64,000 nt of DNA, taken from assembly GCA_947650365.1 (NCBI GenBank), contig OX393555.1:14587550-14651549 (forward strand), written 5' to 3'. Below the pieces are notes generated by a model. That model ran no database searches and was not told the origin of the DNA. It worked only from the letters and a program-made list of their open reading frames with translations. The stretch comes from Chamaelirium japonicum. Taxonomy: Eukaryota; Streptophyta; Magnoliopsida; Liliales; Melanthiaceae. Positions 1 to 12,800 of this stretch are shown one piece after another (position 1 is the first letter of the stretch; each line of letters starts with the position of its first letter). The translations under genes were made by a program, and so were the position numbers.

Positions 1-500
1 CATATACGTCAAAATTAACTAACTCTCATACCTTCGTGGCCCTTTTAGTTATTCTGCCTTCCAGATTACACTCATAGGTTAGAAGGATCTCCGATGAATC
101 TGTGAACAGAAACTCAGCCTTCTATTTTCTCTGAATTTATCTGAGGCAAAATATCTAAATCATAGGGGTCACAAATGGGATAGTGTCTCCGAAGGATTTA
201 GATGAATTTAAAAGTAGACGCTGTAGCTGTCATGAAATCTATTTCTGAATTAGGATTACAAAGAGATTTTTCTGATCTATTCCTCTAACTATAAAGCTAT
301 CAATTTAGTTTAAGATATACACCTACGATGCTGTCTAAAACTAAAAACTTCATTTACTAAAGAGGAAACAGAACTACATCTCTAAAAATCAAAATCCATG
401 TTTCGGAAAAACTAAGACAATCATATCTAATAGCTTCCGCAGCGGCTTCTGGCATCAGTACCTATATTAGGATTACTTCACTATAAAGTAGCTTTCTTCT
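1..500 (-). pseudogene. Copia A protease / pre-integrase remnant
   Basis: On the minus strand this stretch resembles the protease-proximal part of copia B at about 49780-50240. Shared landmarks include the GAAGAAACAG-like and AATAGCTTC-like blocks and the overall spacing. No usable open frame remains, so it is a fossil of the region downstream of gag. The assignment rests on nucleotide resemblance to copia B, not on a translated motif. Confidence 0.55.
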
Positions 501-781
501 TTCCTTGAATCTCTATAGACCCGAAGTCTATATTCCAAGAAGCATAAGAACTGCTACTAGATAGTGACTCAACTCCTAACATCCTGAGGCCATACACTAT
601 CTTCAAATATCCCCTATACTTGCTAAAGCGGAAACACTTCCGTCTTTAGCGTTACTAGACTTAGGAGTCTACACCAGTTTCTGCACTAGAATAGTTTTTT
701 GATCTCTTATAAGTTACTCCCTTTGGTCCTTCTATAGAAGACCTAGGTTAAGCACTAAAGGCTTTGCCTTTAATCTTGATC

Positions 782-1365
782 TCATCCTTTGTCTCTTGGA
801 AATCTCCTTAGAAGTTCTATATTTGTCATCTTTAGCTTGTTAAAGCTAAAGTCTCTGACAACGCCTTCGAAGGTTCCAGAAAAGGATGCAAGATAGACGT
901 CTTCCACCACCTCGTCATCTAGCACCATGTCTTTGAAATCTAGTTCGATCTGGAACTCAAAGATGTGTTCCTGAACAAGCATACCCACTAACATCTTGGT
1001 ACCGACAAGTATCTTGGTGGATAAGCGATGAGTCTACCGACTTCACCTAGCAGACATCTTATGCAAGTAAAACTTATTTTGAGAAGACCCGGTATATTTC
1101 TGACTTACTTCTAAGGAGTTGTTAGCAAGTATGCTATGACACAGAACTTGCACTTCTCCTCAGACTCTCGCTAGTCGTCATATGCCCTAGTTAGTGCCCT
1201 AGTGATATCTGGACCCGTTAGGTCTAGTACAGGGATATTTAGATTATATACCAATGTACGTTTAATACCCTATGCATAAGTTAAAGATAGCGCTTCTGCT
1301 TTACGTAGTTAGAAACCCGATTACTGGTTCTCTTATGGGATAGCGGATAGGGAAACTATATGGTT
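782..1365 (-). pseudogene. Copia A gag remnant
   Basis: A 70-codon stretch at 782-994 reads VQEHIFEFQIELDFKDMVLD and then a run ending in NKLKMTNIELL. It matches the copia B gag segment at 50291-50803, which reads MKIFGFQNELATMDIVLEGE and later NKLAMTNAKLL. This is the central UBN2/gag domain of plant copia elements, which forms the capsid-like shell. The remaining gag text up to about 1365 lines up with copia B gag at nucleotide level but is decayed. The element is a fossil with several breaks. Confidence 0.75.
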
Positions 1366-3113
1366 GAATGAAAACGAATACATAATAACATATTTTATGG
1401 ATTTTTAAAATAAGCTAATTATATCCAAATGTCAGCGCTACCCTCACAGCGAAGACACCTCTATGGATTAATTTAACCATATATATAAGATCTCGGAATC
1501 GGTTACACCTGTCCGAGGGGGCAGTGTGCAGGTCTTCCGCTTACACGGGTCTTTCCCTTGACCCTATCCAAATCTGCCAACTAAGGGCTTTGATGAACCA
1601 TGGTTATCTTTTGGCCAGTACCACATGATCACCATTGTCTTCGCAACGAATACCTCACGTGTACTTCGGATGCTTAACCTGAGCCTACACAATTATGGAA
1701 CGGAAGTTCTAACGGCACACACGAGGGTGAGTAAAAGCCTGAACCCTTGGCACCGTAATCACCATATCCTATGGGAGATCACTAAGTTGCTTGGCATGAA
1801 AAAACACAGCTCTCACCCGAGGGGGTTATTGAGTTATGTCCTCCCACCCGAGCACGAAGTGATTGGCCGTGGAGGCCCGGGGATCTATAACAGTCCTTTC
1901 TTGCATCCCTTATTAAATTTGAGGGTTATTTTTATGCAAGTATGAGTATACATTAAGGTCACGACAACCTATACACTAGACCCTGGTCATACCGTGCTCC
2001 CACTAGCGTTTCAAGCCTTTCGCCTAGCATTAATCGATCTCGGAATATCATAGTCCTTGCCTCAAGTGGATTTCTCCACTCAAGGGTCACATTACATATC
2101 CCAAGAACATCGATGCTCTGCAAACCTAGTTATCACACTAATGCTCTGGAGCCTAGCCTAAGGTCAGACTGACAGGAAACGTCTTCCACTACCATGGTGC
2201 CTCGCTTATAAATTTGACGAATGATGTTATAGTAGAATTCCAACTCATTCTAGGTTTCAATGCTGGCCAAATAGGCACACCCGACTAATCGGGTGTTGAC
2301 CTAATGGTGGCATAACCAAATGTGAGGAATTCTTGCTATCATCAAGGGTCAATTAAATAATAGGTGTCACTAGTGGAATCCTATCCTAATAAGGTCGCTT
2401 GGACCCGAGGGGAAAGAGCATCCTTCTAACACACTGATAATTAAATTATCGCATCGGGGTTCTCTACAGAAATATAAAGAACAGTAGAAAGAAACAACCA
2501 CACAACTGAATCAAGTTCAGGGTCCGACCCCTGAACCTGACTGGCATAGCGTAGGCTCTCTGTCTCCTTCGCAAGGCTCCTCGATCCGATGCAAGCCTCT
2601 GTATACAATCTCCTGACGCTTTATGCTCTTTGCCGTCATCATGTACGCTTCGTCGGATCGCCATCGTCCTCCAAGGTTCCGCTCGTGCTCCTAGTGGTGG
2701 ATCTCCACGGCAAGTCCTTCTTTTTAATCTGTAACCGAAAAAGCTCTAGTACGCTTTGAGCAAGTGCTCGCTCGTACATAATTTCCTAGAACGAATAGAA
2801 AAACAAAACTAGCAAAAAGCCTAGGAATCAAGGGTGGTCAACCTACACCACTTGCCCAACTATGGCTCTAAAACCTATCCACATATAGAAGAAAACACAT
2901 CCAGATAATATTTGCTAACATGGGGTCCGATCCCCAGTAGCAAGCAATCATATATCCAGAATAATTTTAGAAGCGATGCCTTGCAAGAACAATTCATAAA
3001 ACATACAAAATATACTATGCATGATCTACTCGTGGAACCCCAATGGCGGCATATACTATTCATGCGCGTACATGACGGTTTTATGAAAAACATAAAACGC
3101 ACACCACTAGCGT
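1366..3113 (-). other. Copia A untranslated leader between PBS and gag
   Basis: About 1.75 kb lies between the primer-binding site and the gag start. I see no credible coding sequence in it. Several blocks are shared with the equivalent leader of copia B (51104-52803), for example the stretch containing CTAAGGGCTTTGATG near 1581 and near 51301. The long leader is therefore a real family trait and not an insertion private to this copy. Confidence 0.65.
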
Positions 3114-3125
3114 GCTCTGATACCA
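3114..3125 (-). promoter_or_regulatory. Copia A primer-binding site
   Basis: On the minus strand the sequence reads TGGTATCAGAGC, the classic plant copia primer-binding site complementary to the 3' end of initiator tRNA-Met. It sits two bases inside the 5' LTR, where minus-strand DNA synthesis starts. It fixes the element's orientation and the inner border of the LTR. Confidence 0.9.
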
Positions 3126-3127
3126 AT

Positions 3128-5449
3128 TGTTGGATGTAAATCCATGACAGAGGCCCATAGCGGAAGCAAAGAGAGGTCCGAAGACCGGGAGCGATGTGCT
3201 TTATATATCAAAATTTTTATCGAAACGATCTACATATACGTGTATGAATATAGCATGACAACTACACGAACCCCTAACGACGATCTAACGTGAAAGAACA
3301 AGCTAGCATGTATGCATGTTCTATCTATGTTAGATCTACATGTTAGAGATCATACCTACGTGCAGATTCTTTCACTGCGACAAGTTTCTTCTTTGTCGAT
3401 GGAGACGGGCTCGGATCTGCTCGATATAGATTCGGTACGACGGTCATAACTTTTTGCTCTGAACTTGGATTGGGCTGAAATTTGGACTACAGATAGCCAA
3501 CTTTGCGACACAACTGTTGTAACAAGTTTTACCTCGTTTGGATTTTCATAGCTTCCGGAATCATAGAAACATCACTGATTTTCTGTGCAGATTCTGGACA
3601 GCAAAAGGTTGCGGGAAATGCCTTCTAGTTCACCCGATCTCACACGATGCACCTCGTCGATGGATCTCTGAGTGCCTCTAGCCGACAAGCCTTCTCCTTC
3701 TACTAAACATCACGCGAGGAAGACGAGTCGCCATCTAATAGTGCAAGCGAGGGAGAGAGAGACGAGAGAGGATAATAGAAGAGAGGAGAGGGGGCGGCTA
3801 GGGTTTCCCCATGCCATGGCTGACTCCTAGGGCTTGCATGGCTTGCTTGGCTGACCCCCCCTCTCCCCTTTCCCTTATATAGGGCCGGCCTATCCACATG
3901 GATAGGGATGGTACGGATAAGTTTGACTGATTCAAACCTTCTCCCTATATATCTCTTTTTTATCTCTATCTTTTCCTTGGTTTTGAAAACAGTCAAAACT
4001 AGCCCATTTTCTGTGCATCATGACCGGCCCTTTCATCGGAGGCAACAACCTCCTGAAACCAATGGGGCCGGCCTTGACCAGTCTCTCAATACTTGGGGCC
4101 GACCCCCTTAGTACATAGTGACGCATGGTATGACCAAAACGCCCTTATGTCACTAGTTGGCCGTTCCTCGTTTACGAGACTTTGCAAGGCACACATAAGT
4201 GAAGTGCACCAGTGATTTCACTATTCTCTGAGGTTCCCGTAGGGTGCCCTTAGTGAAGTCAACTAGTCAACTCGCAACATGTCCCGGTGCATCGTACCCA
4301 TGTGGCAAAGTCCACTTATGGCAAGTAATTGCTACATGCGTCTCTACACTAACCTAGGGTTTCCCCTTAGTGCACACACGTAGCTACGCATCTACCATGC
4401 ACTAATATGAAGCACTCACGGAGCGTAGGCTTTGACTTCTCGCTTCCTCTAACTACGTTGTATGTTTCGAGGAGATGGTATAAGAACCGTATATAATATC
4501 GATAAGGTGGAACCTTCAGGGACCAGGCCTCATGGCTTCCAACTTAGACTCGATTGACAGACTACCCAATTGTACCATCGATCCTCTGAGTCCAAGTTAA
4601 CCTACGTGGCCACCCAGAGTGCGACGCAGGCTGCACTCCAATTTCCTCGGACTTACTATGTTCTACCTCATACCCCTGCTCTACGCTTAGTATGGTAAAC
4701 TCGCTGTCCCTCTATCTGGTGCCATGACGCAACTCGAGCAATGGAGAATACCGTCAGACTCGAGTGCTTATATGACTCGGTTCCTTCCAGGTTGACCACA
4801 TACATCGTACCTCCAATTACTCTTCCGAGTAACCAGATCCGTCACCAGTCGAGCTAATGACCACCTGGCCAGGGTTTAATACGACGTAGGTCGGACCAAG
4901 GAACGCACCTCCCGTTAGGGGTGTGGATAGCCTGTACGAGTGACACGCTGATGCAACGCCAGCTGGGTAACCCAGTACATCGTGGTTTTGGATCACTGTA
5001 TCCGGATCCTCACACATTGGTGCGCCAAAGCACCACACAACTGGTTAGTCCACCAGATATGGTTCCTCAGGGTTTAGGACCGTTTTACCCTAAGCAGAAA
5101 CACGGTTTAGTGCACTGGTGTCTGCTCACCGATCTATGCACCATGTTGGTTCCGTTCGGGCACAGACACTATGCCTGGTAATGACCATGGTGGAGACACC
5201 CATGCTCTGTCATCCCAACAGCTTATCCTGATAGGGCGACCAACCCTAATCAGAGCTGCGAACGTATTTAGGTTACATGGGACCAGTCCATTGAGTCTCC
5301 CACTCAAATGGATTACCATGTAGCCATGGCTCTCTGTTGTGTAATCAGAATACGTAGTAAAATACGTACCAATATGCAGTCCTATACTATCAATCATACA
5401 TAGCTAAACTATAGGTTTTTACGAGTTGTAGACCTCACCAATTCTAACA
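3128..5449 (-). repeat. Copia A 5' LTR (about 2.3 kb)
   Basis: The left border TGTTGG lies two bases from the PBS and the right border is CTAACA, so the ends are TG...CA. Long stretches between about 4440 and 5340 match the copia B LTRs (28560-29470 and 53920-54700), including the block near GATAAGGTGGAACC. A TATATAAG box on the minus strand at 3875-3882 is a plausible core promoter. The many short open frames here are by-products of LTR sequence and are not genes. Confidence 0.85.
3875..3882 (-). promoter_or_regulatory. Candidate TATA box of the copia A LTR
   Basis: The minus strand reads CCTATATAAGGG here, inside the LTR, in the same relative place as a TATATAGGGG box in the right LTR of copia B (53354-53360). 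Shared position in two diverged copies supports a core promoter. No transcript evidence is available. Confidence 0.45.
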
Positions 5450-5484
5450 CCATTGTCATCCTGTTTGACGGCTCTCTGCAGGGC

Positions 5485-5925
5485 TCCGAACGCCAGGTGG
5501 ATGAGCACATCCACCAGCTCCAATAGGAGAATCGCTCCGAGGAACTGAGATCAGAGGCAGAAGAGTTGCGCCAGAGGGTCGCTACCCTGGTATCAGGGCT
5601 GGCGATTGCCGAGGAGGCAAAACTCTGTGCTGCCTCCCAGCTCCAAGAGCTGAGGGCGAGCCAAGAGGAGGCAACCGTAGCAAAGGATGCGGCCCAGAAG
5701 GAGGCGGCTCAACTCCAGAGTGAGGTAACTACCCTAAAGGCAAAGATCGCCGCAATGAAGGAAGTGCACGCCAAAGGCCTCCAGGCCCAAAAGAGCCATC
5801 TCCAAGCCCAACTGGACGAGCTCCTCAAGAAAGGTGCCGTTGCCGCTATTCAAAGGTACAATACCGAGAGGTTGAAGAAAAGGCACCGAGGGGACGACAG
5901 CGGGGCGGATACAAGCAAGCCTTAA
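5485..5925 (+). pseudogene. Coiled-coil protein C-terminal fragment, unrecognised
   Basis: Starting just after a CTCTCTGCAG sequence that resembles a splice acceptor, the plus strand encodes a strongly helical, heptad-rich stretch. It is full of Ala, Glu, Gln, Lys and Leu, for example EEATVAKDAAQKEAAQLQSE. It ends in a basic tail, RLKKRHRGDDSGADTSKP, and a stop at 5923-5925. The longest uninterrupted frame is about 119 codons (5566-5925) and has no ATG of its own; the frame is closed a little upstream, so only the C-terminal part survives. Coiled-coil tails of this type occur in several plant mobile-element proteins, so a transposon origin is likelier than a host gene, but I do not recognise the family. 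GC and codon use differ clearly from the AT-rich satellite beside it. Confidence 0.45.
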
Positions 5926-6462
5926 GCCCGCCTACTCTTTCCTATGTAATCCCTGCTTTGTGTAATCATCTTTCGAAGAATGAAATGATATCTTCCTTAG
6001 ATCGTCTTTTTCTGTTCTGCTTTTTCTGTCTATGAGTTCACTTTTGAAGCTATTTCAGCGATCTCGAGGATCGTACCCCAGGCGAGGCAGCTAATTCGCT
6101 TTAATAAAGCTCCGATCTAAAGAAGATATATGCGAAAAACACGATAAGCATGATAAAAACTCGATGTGATCTCTGAGCTCGGAAAAATATAAAATCTTAA
6201 ATCAAATAACTCGAAAACTTCCTATGCTCAGAGATTCAAGACTTTTTTTTAAAAGAAAACTAAAGTGCTAGCTGCCCCCTGCCTGGTTAACTCCCCCCTG
6301 AGATCCTGGTTACTGGACATGCCCTCAGCTAGACTTTGCGACCTCACACTTGCCTGTGATTCCGCCAAGTCTGAGCTTCGAGGGGTTACCAAGGGATGGT
6401 CGGGTCGCTTGAGAGAGGGGGTCTCCCTTTCAGGTTTCCCTAGATCACCCCGGGATGCTCCT
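5926..6462. other. Unassigned stretch between coiled-coil fragment and satellite
   Basis: This AT-rich stretch resembles a 3' untranslated region just after the coiled-coil stop (a CTTTGTGTAATC block) and becomes GC-richer from about 6265. No terminal repeats or motifs were found. It ends where the first satellite text, GGGGGTTAAAGTCACC, begins at about 6463. A left CACTACA transposon end was looked for here and not found. Confidence 0.5.
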
Positions 6463-6572
6463 ATACATATATGGGGGTTAAAGTCACCCCTTCAATATAT
6501 AGATATACCTTCTATAATATTGTTAACCTTGTAAACTTGAGTGGGACCCACTTGGACCTCTTACTAATCAAC

Positions 6573-6816
6573 TGTTAGAATTGGTATGTTCTAAACTTAT
6601 AAAACTTTATATTTTGATATAATAATAAAGGTTGATAGTTATTATGTGAGATGCATGTTGGTATGTAATATAGTTACGTGTTCTTTTGAGAACAGAGAGT
6701 CATGGCTACATGGTCGTCCACTGAGTTGAAGACTGAGCGGATTGGTCCCATATAACCTAAATTAGTTTGCAGTTATGATCAGGTTGGTCGCCTCATCACG
6801 ATAAGTTGTTGGGGAT
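6573..6816 (+). mobile_element. Copia LTR end fragment inside the satellite
   Basis: Satellite text stops after CTAATCAAC and is replaced by TGTTAGAATTGGTATGTTC and about 240 bp matching, in reverse complement, the last ~245 bp of the copia B left LTR (29337-29583). The two share blocks such as TGAGATGCAT and CAGAGAGTCATGG. Satellite resumes nearly in phase after TGTTGGGGAT. It lies opposite in orientation to copia A and B. It is a partial LTR with one natural TG end and no clear target duplication. Confidence 0.75.
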
Positions 6817-9800
6817 AAAGATTTAACAATAGTGGGACCCTTTCTAGTTATTCGACTCCTTTTATTTTGGCCATACAAATACGGCGGCTAAAGTAATCCT
6901 TTCCACATAGATGTAACCCCAATAATATCATCGACCTTGTGAACTTGAGTGGGACCAACTTGGACTCCTCTCATAAGATACAACATGAATAAAGATCCCA
7001 CAATAGTGGTACCTATCCTAGTTATGGGACTCTTTATATTTCAGCCACACTGATGCGGGGGTTAAAGTCACCCCATTAATATATAGATGTAACCTCGTAT
7101 AATGTAGCTGACCTTATAAACTTGACTGGGACCTACTTGGAATCTTCCTGTAATTTATTACATGAATAAGGATCCTAAAATAGTGGGACCCCTCTAAATA
7201 ATATGACTCTTTATATTTTGGCCACATAGATACAGTATTAAAGTCACCCATTTGAGACATAGATGTACCCTTATAATATAGTCGACCTTATTCACTGGGT
7301 TGGCCCACATTTGGACTCATCTCGTAATCTAGTATATTTATATAGATCCATAATAGTAGGGCTCCTCCTACCTATGGGACGTTTTATATTTTCCCAACAT
7401 AGATGCAGGTAATAAAGTCACCTCTTTGACACATAGATGTACCCTTTAATAATATTCATAATGATTTCGACACATATATGTACCCCTTATAGTGTATTCG
7501 GCCTTATGAAATTGAGTGGGACCCACTTGACTTACTTCGTAATCTATTACATGTATAATGATCTCATAATTATGGGACCCGACCAATCTATGGGGATTTT
7601 TATATTTTTGCCATATAGATATAATGCTGGTGTTAAAGTCACCCCTTTGATATATAAATATACCTCCCTTAAAATGTAGTCGACCTTATTAACTAGGGTG
7701 GGCTCACTTGGACTCCTCTTGTAATCTACTACATTTATAAGGATACCACAATAGTCAGACCTCTCCTACTTGTGGTACTTTTTATATTTTGTCCACACAG
7801 ATACGGGTAGTAAAGTCACCCCTTGGACACATAGATATACCCCTCTATAATATTGTTAACTTTGTCAACTGGAATAGGCCCCACTTGGACTATTCTCATA
7901 ATTTAAAACAAGAATAGGGATTTCACAATAGTAGGACCCCTCCTAACTGTGGGACTCTTTATATTTTGGTCACATAATTGCGGGTGGTAAAGTCTCCCCC
8001 TTTGACACATAAATATACGTCGTTTGGCCTCCTTTTGTAATCTACAACATGAATAAGAATCCTTCAATAGTGGGACCCCTTCTAGTATTGATACTTTTTA
8101 TATTTTTGCCATATAAATACGAGATGTAAAAATCACCTTTTTGACAATAGATGTACCCCATATAATTTAGTTTACCTTGTCAACTAGAGTGGGCCCCACT
8201 TGGACTCTACTTATGATCTACTACATAAATAATGATCCCACAATAGTTGGACCCCTTCTATATATGGGACTTTTTATATTCTTGTCGTAATGATACAAGT
8301 GTTAAAGTCACGACATTAACTCATAGATATACCCCTCGCTAATTTTGTTGACTTTGTCAACTGGAGTAGTCCCTATTTCGACTCTTCTCAGAATCTAATA
8401 CATGAATAAGCATCCCACAATAGTAGGACCCCTCATAGATGTAGGAGTCATTATATTTTGATCATACAGGTGCGGAAGTTAAAGACACCCTATTGACACA
8501 TATATATACCCAGCTATAATATAGTCGACCTAGTCAACAAGAGTGGGCCCCATATGGACTTCTCTTGTAATCTACAACATGAATAAGGATTCAATAATAG
8601 TAGGACCTATTCTACCAATGGTACTCTTTATATCTTGGACATATAGATGCGGGTGTTGAAGTCACTCATTTGACACATAGATATACCTTCTATAATGAAG
8701 TCGATCTTATCACTAGTGTGGCCCCCATATGGAATTCTCTTATAATCGACTACAAAAATAAGGATCACATAATAGTTAGACCCCTACTAACTATGTGACA
8801 CTTTATATGTTGGCCATACAGGTATGGGTATTATACTCAACCCTTTGATACATATATGTATCCGTTATAATATAGTCGACATTGTCAACTAGAGTGGCAC
8901 CCACATAGACTCCTCTCATAAATTACTATAATAGAGTTAACCTGGTCAACTAGAGTGACCCCTTCTTGGACACCTTTCGTAAACTACAATAAGAATAAGG
9001 ATTCCATAATAGTGGGACCCCTACTAGATCAGGAACTCTTTATATTTTGTCTATACGCATCGCGGGTGTTAAAGATACCCCTTTGATACATGAACCCCCA
9101 ATAATCTAGTCAACCTTGTTAATATGATTGAGCCCTACTTGGACTCTTTTCGCAATCTACTATATGAAAAAAGTTCCTACAAATATAAGACCCCTCCTAT
9201 CTATGGGATTTTATATTTTGGCCATATAGATGTGGGTGTTAACGTCACCCTTTTGAAACATAGATGTACCCCTCTATAAAATAATCGACTTTGTCAACTG
9301 GATTGTGCCCCATATGGACTCCTCTTGTAAACTACTATACGAATAAGGATCCCATAATATTGGGAACCCTTCTACCTATGGGACTCTTTATAATTTGGCC
9401 ATACAGATATGGCAGTTATAGTCACCCCTTTGACACATAGATTACCCCTCTATAATAAAGTCAACTTTGTCAACTATATTGCGCCCCACATAGATTCCTC
9501 CCGTACTCTACTACATGAATAATGATACCACAATAGTTGAACCTTTTCTAGCTATGCGAGTCTTTATAGTTTGGCCACATAGATGCAGGTATTAAAGTCA
9601 CCCCTTTGATACATAAATATCCCCCCCGATAATATAGTCGATCTTGTCAACTAGAGAGGGCCCTATTTGGACTTTTCTCATATTCTATAACAAGAATAAG
9701 GATTCCATAATAATGGCACATATATGGGTTTTAAAGTCACCCTTTTGATATCTAAATGTACCCCTCTATAATGAAGTCGGCCTTATCAACAAGAGTGGGC

Positions 9801-12800
9801 ACCACTTTGACTCTACTTTTAATCTATTACATGAACAAGGATTCTACAATAGTGAGACCTTTCCTAGCAATGGAACTATTTAAATTTTTGCCACATAGAT
9901 GCGGGTGTTAAAGCAATATTTTGACACATTTCTGTACCCCCGATAATATTGTTGACCTTGTCATCTTGAGTAAGCCCCACATGGACTCATCTCATAATCT
10001 ACTGTATAATAAGGATCCAATACTAATAGAAACCCTCCTAGCTATGGGACTCTTTATATTTTTCCCATATAGATATGGGTGTTAAGGTCAATTCTTTGAC
10101 ACATAGATATACAAATATATAATTTATTCAATTTTGTTAACTAGACTGGGCCCCACTTGGACTCCTCTCGTAATATACTATATAAATAAAGATCCAACAA
10201 TAGTGGGACCCCTTCTAGCAATTTGACTCTTTATATTTTAGCCACAAAGATACAGGTGTTAAAGTTACCCCTTTAACACATAGATGTACCCTCTATAAAA
10301 AAGTTAACCTTGTCAACTGGAGTAGGCCCTATTTGGACTCCTCTCATAATCTACTATATTAACATGGATCCCATAATAGTAGGATCCCTCCTCACTATGA
10401 AACTCTTTATATTTTGGCTACACAGATGTAGATATTAAAGCCACCCCTTTGACACATAGATGTACCCACCTATAATATAATCGACTTTGTCAACTAGAGT
10501 GGGCCCTATTTGGATTCATCTTGTAATGTACTATATAAATAAGGATCCCACAATAGACGGAACCCTCCTAGTAATGAGACTCTTTATATTTTGGCCACAT
10601 AGATACGAGTGTTAAAGTAACCTCTTTGAGATATAGATATACCCTCTATAATATGGTCGACCTTGTCAACATGAGTGGGACCCACTTGGAAACCTCTCGT
10701 ATTCTACTAGACGAATATAAAACCCATTAATGTGGGACCTTTCCTAGATAGAGGATTTTTGTATACTTTTGCCACACTGATACGTGTGTTAAAGTCACCC
10801 CTTTGACATAAAGATGTTCCCACTATAATGTATTCGACTTTGTTAACTAGAGTGGGCAACACTTAGACTTATCTTGTTATCTACTATATTTATAAGGATC
10901 CTATAATAGAGGTACTCCTCCTACTAATGGGACTCTTTATATTTTGGTTATATATATAGATACGGGTGTTAATATTACCGTTTTGATACAAAGGTGTACC
11001 CCTCTATAATTTTGTCGACTTTGTTAACTAGGGTAGGCCCCACTTGGAATCCTTTCGTAATCTACTACATCAATAAGGATCTCAATAAAATAGGACCTCT
11101 CCTAGTTACGGGAGTCTATTTTTTGGCCACACAGATGCGGGTATTAAAGTCACCCCTTTGACACAAAGATGTACCCTCTATAATATAGTCGACCTTGTCA
11201 ACTAGAGTAGGCCAACCTTAGACATCTCTTGTAATCTACAATAACAATTAGAATTCCATAATTATGGGACCACTCATAGCTTTGAGTCTTTTTATATTTT
11301 TGCCACACAGATGTGGGTGTTAAAGTCACCTCTTTGTCACTTAGATGTATCCTATATAATGAAGTCGACCTTGTCAACTGGAGTGTCCCCTACTTGTACT
11401 CCTCTAGTAATCTACTATAAGAATAAGGATCCCACAATAGTGGGACCCCTCCTAGAAATGAGACTCTTTATATTTTGGTCATACAGATTCAGGTAATAAA
11501 GTCACACCTTTGACACATAAAGGTACTCCATATAATGTAATCGACTATGTCCCTATAGTGGTCCCCACTTAGACTACTCTTATAATTTACTATATGAATA
11601 AAGATCCCATAATAGTGGGATACCTCCTAGTTATAGAACTCTTTATATTTTGGTCACAGATATGCGAGTGTTAATGCCACTCATTTGACACATAGATGTA
11701 CCTCCCTATAATATAGTCGACCTTGTCAACTAGAGTAGGCCCCACTTGAACTCTTATAATCTACTATATGAATAAAAAATCCTATAATAGGTGGATCCCA
11801 CCTAGCTTTGAAAATCTTTATAGTTTGGCCATACAGATGCGGGTGTTAAACTTGCCCCTTTAACACAAAGAGGTATCCCCAATAAAGTAGTCGACCTTGT
11901 CAACTATAGTGGGCCCCACTTGGATACCTTTCAAAATTTACTACATGAATAACGATCCCATAATAGTGTGACCTTTCCTAGCTATAGGAATCTTTATATT
12001 TTGGCCACACGGATACGGGTGTTACAGTCACTCCTTTGACACTTAGATATACCCCCTATAATATAGTCGGCTTTATTAATTGGAGTGGGCCTAACTTGGA
12101 CTCCTTTCATAATCTACTATATTTATAAAGATCCTACAATAGTGGGACCCCTACAACCTATGAGACTCTTTATATTTTGGCCAAGCAGATGCTGTTGTTA
12201 AAGTCACCCTTGTGACAGATAGACATACCTCTCTATAATATTGCCTACTTTGTCAACTAGAGTAGGCCCCACTTAGACTCATCTCATAATCTACTATATG
12301 AATATGGATCCCATAATAGTTGAACATCTTTTATATATGGGAGTCTTTATATTTTGGCCATATAAATACGGGTGTTGAAGTTATCCCTTTGACACATCCT
12401 ATATTGTAGCCAACTTTGTCAACTAGAGTGGGCCTAACAATAAATTTTCTTCTAATCTTCAATAAGAATAAAGATTCCAAAATAGTGGGATTACTTTTCC
12501 ATACAGATGTATGTGTTAAAGTCACCCCTTTAATACATAGATGTATACCCTTATAATATAGTCGACCTTGTTACTATAGTTGGCTCCACTTGGACTCCTC
12601 TCGATATTAACTAAATGAATAACGGACCTGCAATAGTGGGACCCCTCCTAGCTATGTGACTCTTTATATTTTACTAACACAGATGTGGGTGTTAAAGTCA
12701 CACCTTTAATATATAGATATACCTCCCTATAATATAGTCACCTTTATCGGTTGGAGTGTGTCTCATTTGGACTCCTATCATAATCAACTATATTTCAAAG

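Larger units (their letters stand above)
1..5449 (-). mobile_element. Copia A: degraded Ty1/copia LTR retrotransposon, right part
   Basis: This is the right-hand portion of a Ty1/copia element lying on the minus strand. Reading leftwards from its right end it shows a 5' LTR, a tRNA-type primer-binding site, a long untranslated leader, gag text and the start of the protease/pre-integrase region. The element runs off the left edge of the window, so its 3' LTR and most of pol are not visible. The same blocks in the same order occur in copia B (27448-54810), and gag, leader and LTR align recognisably between the two, so they are related subfamilies. The coding part is old and broken many times. 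The right end is TG...CA-type, with CTAACA at 5444-5449. The target duplication cannot be checked because the other end is outside the window. Confidence 0.85.

Noticed and set aside
3114-3125. tRNA gene
   Set aside because: The tRNA-like text here, and at 38686, 42260, 52804 and 62472, is a 12-18-base primer-binding site and not a folded tRNA.
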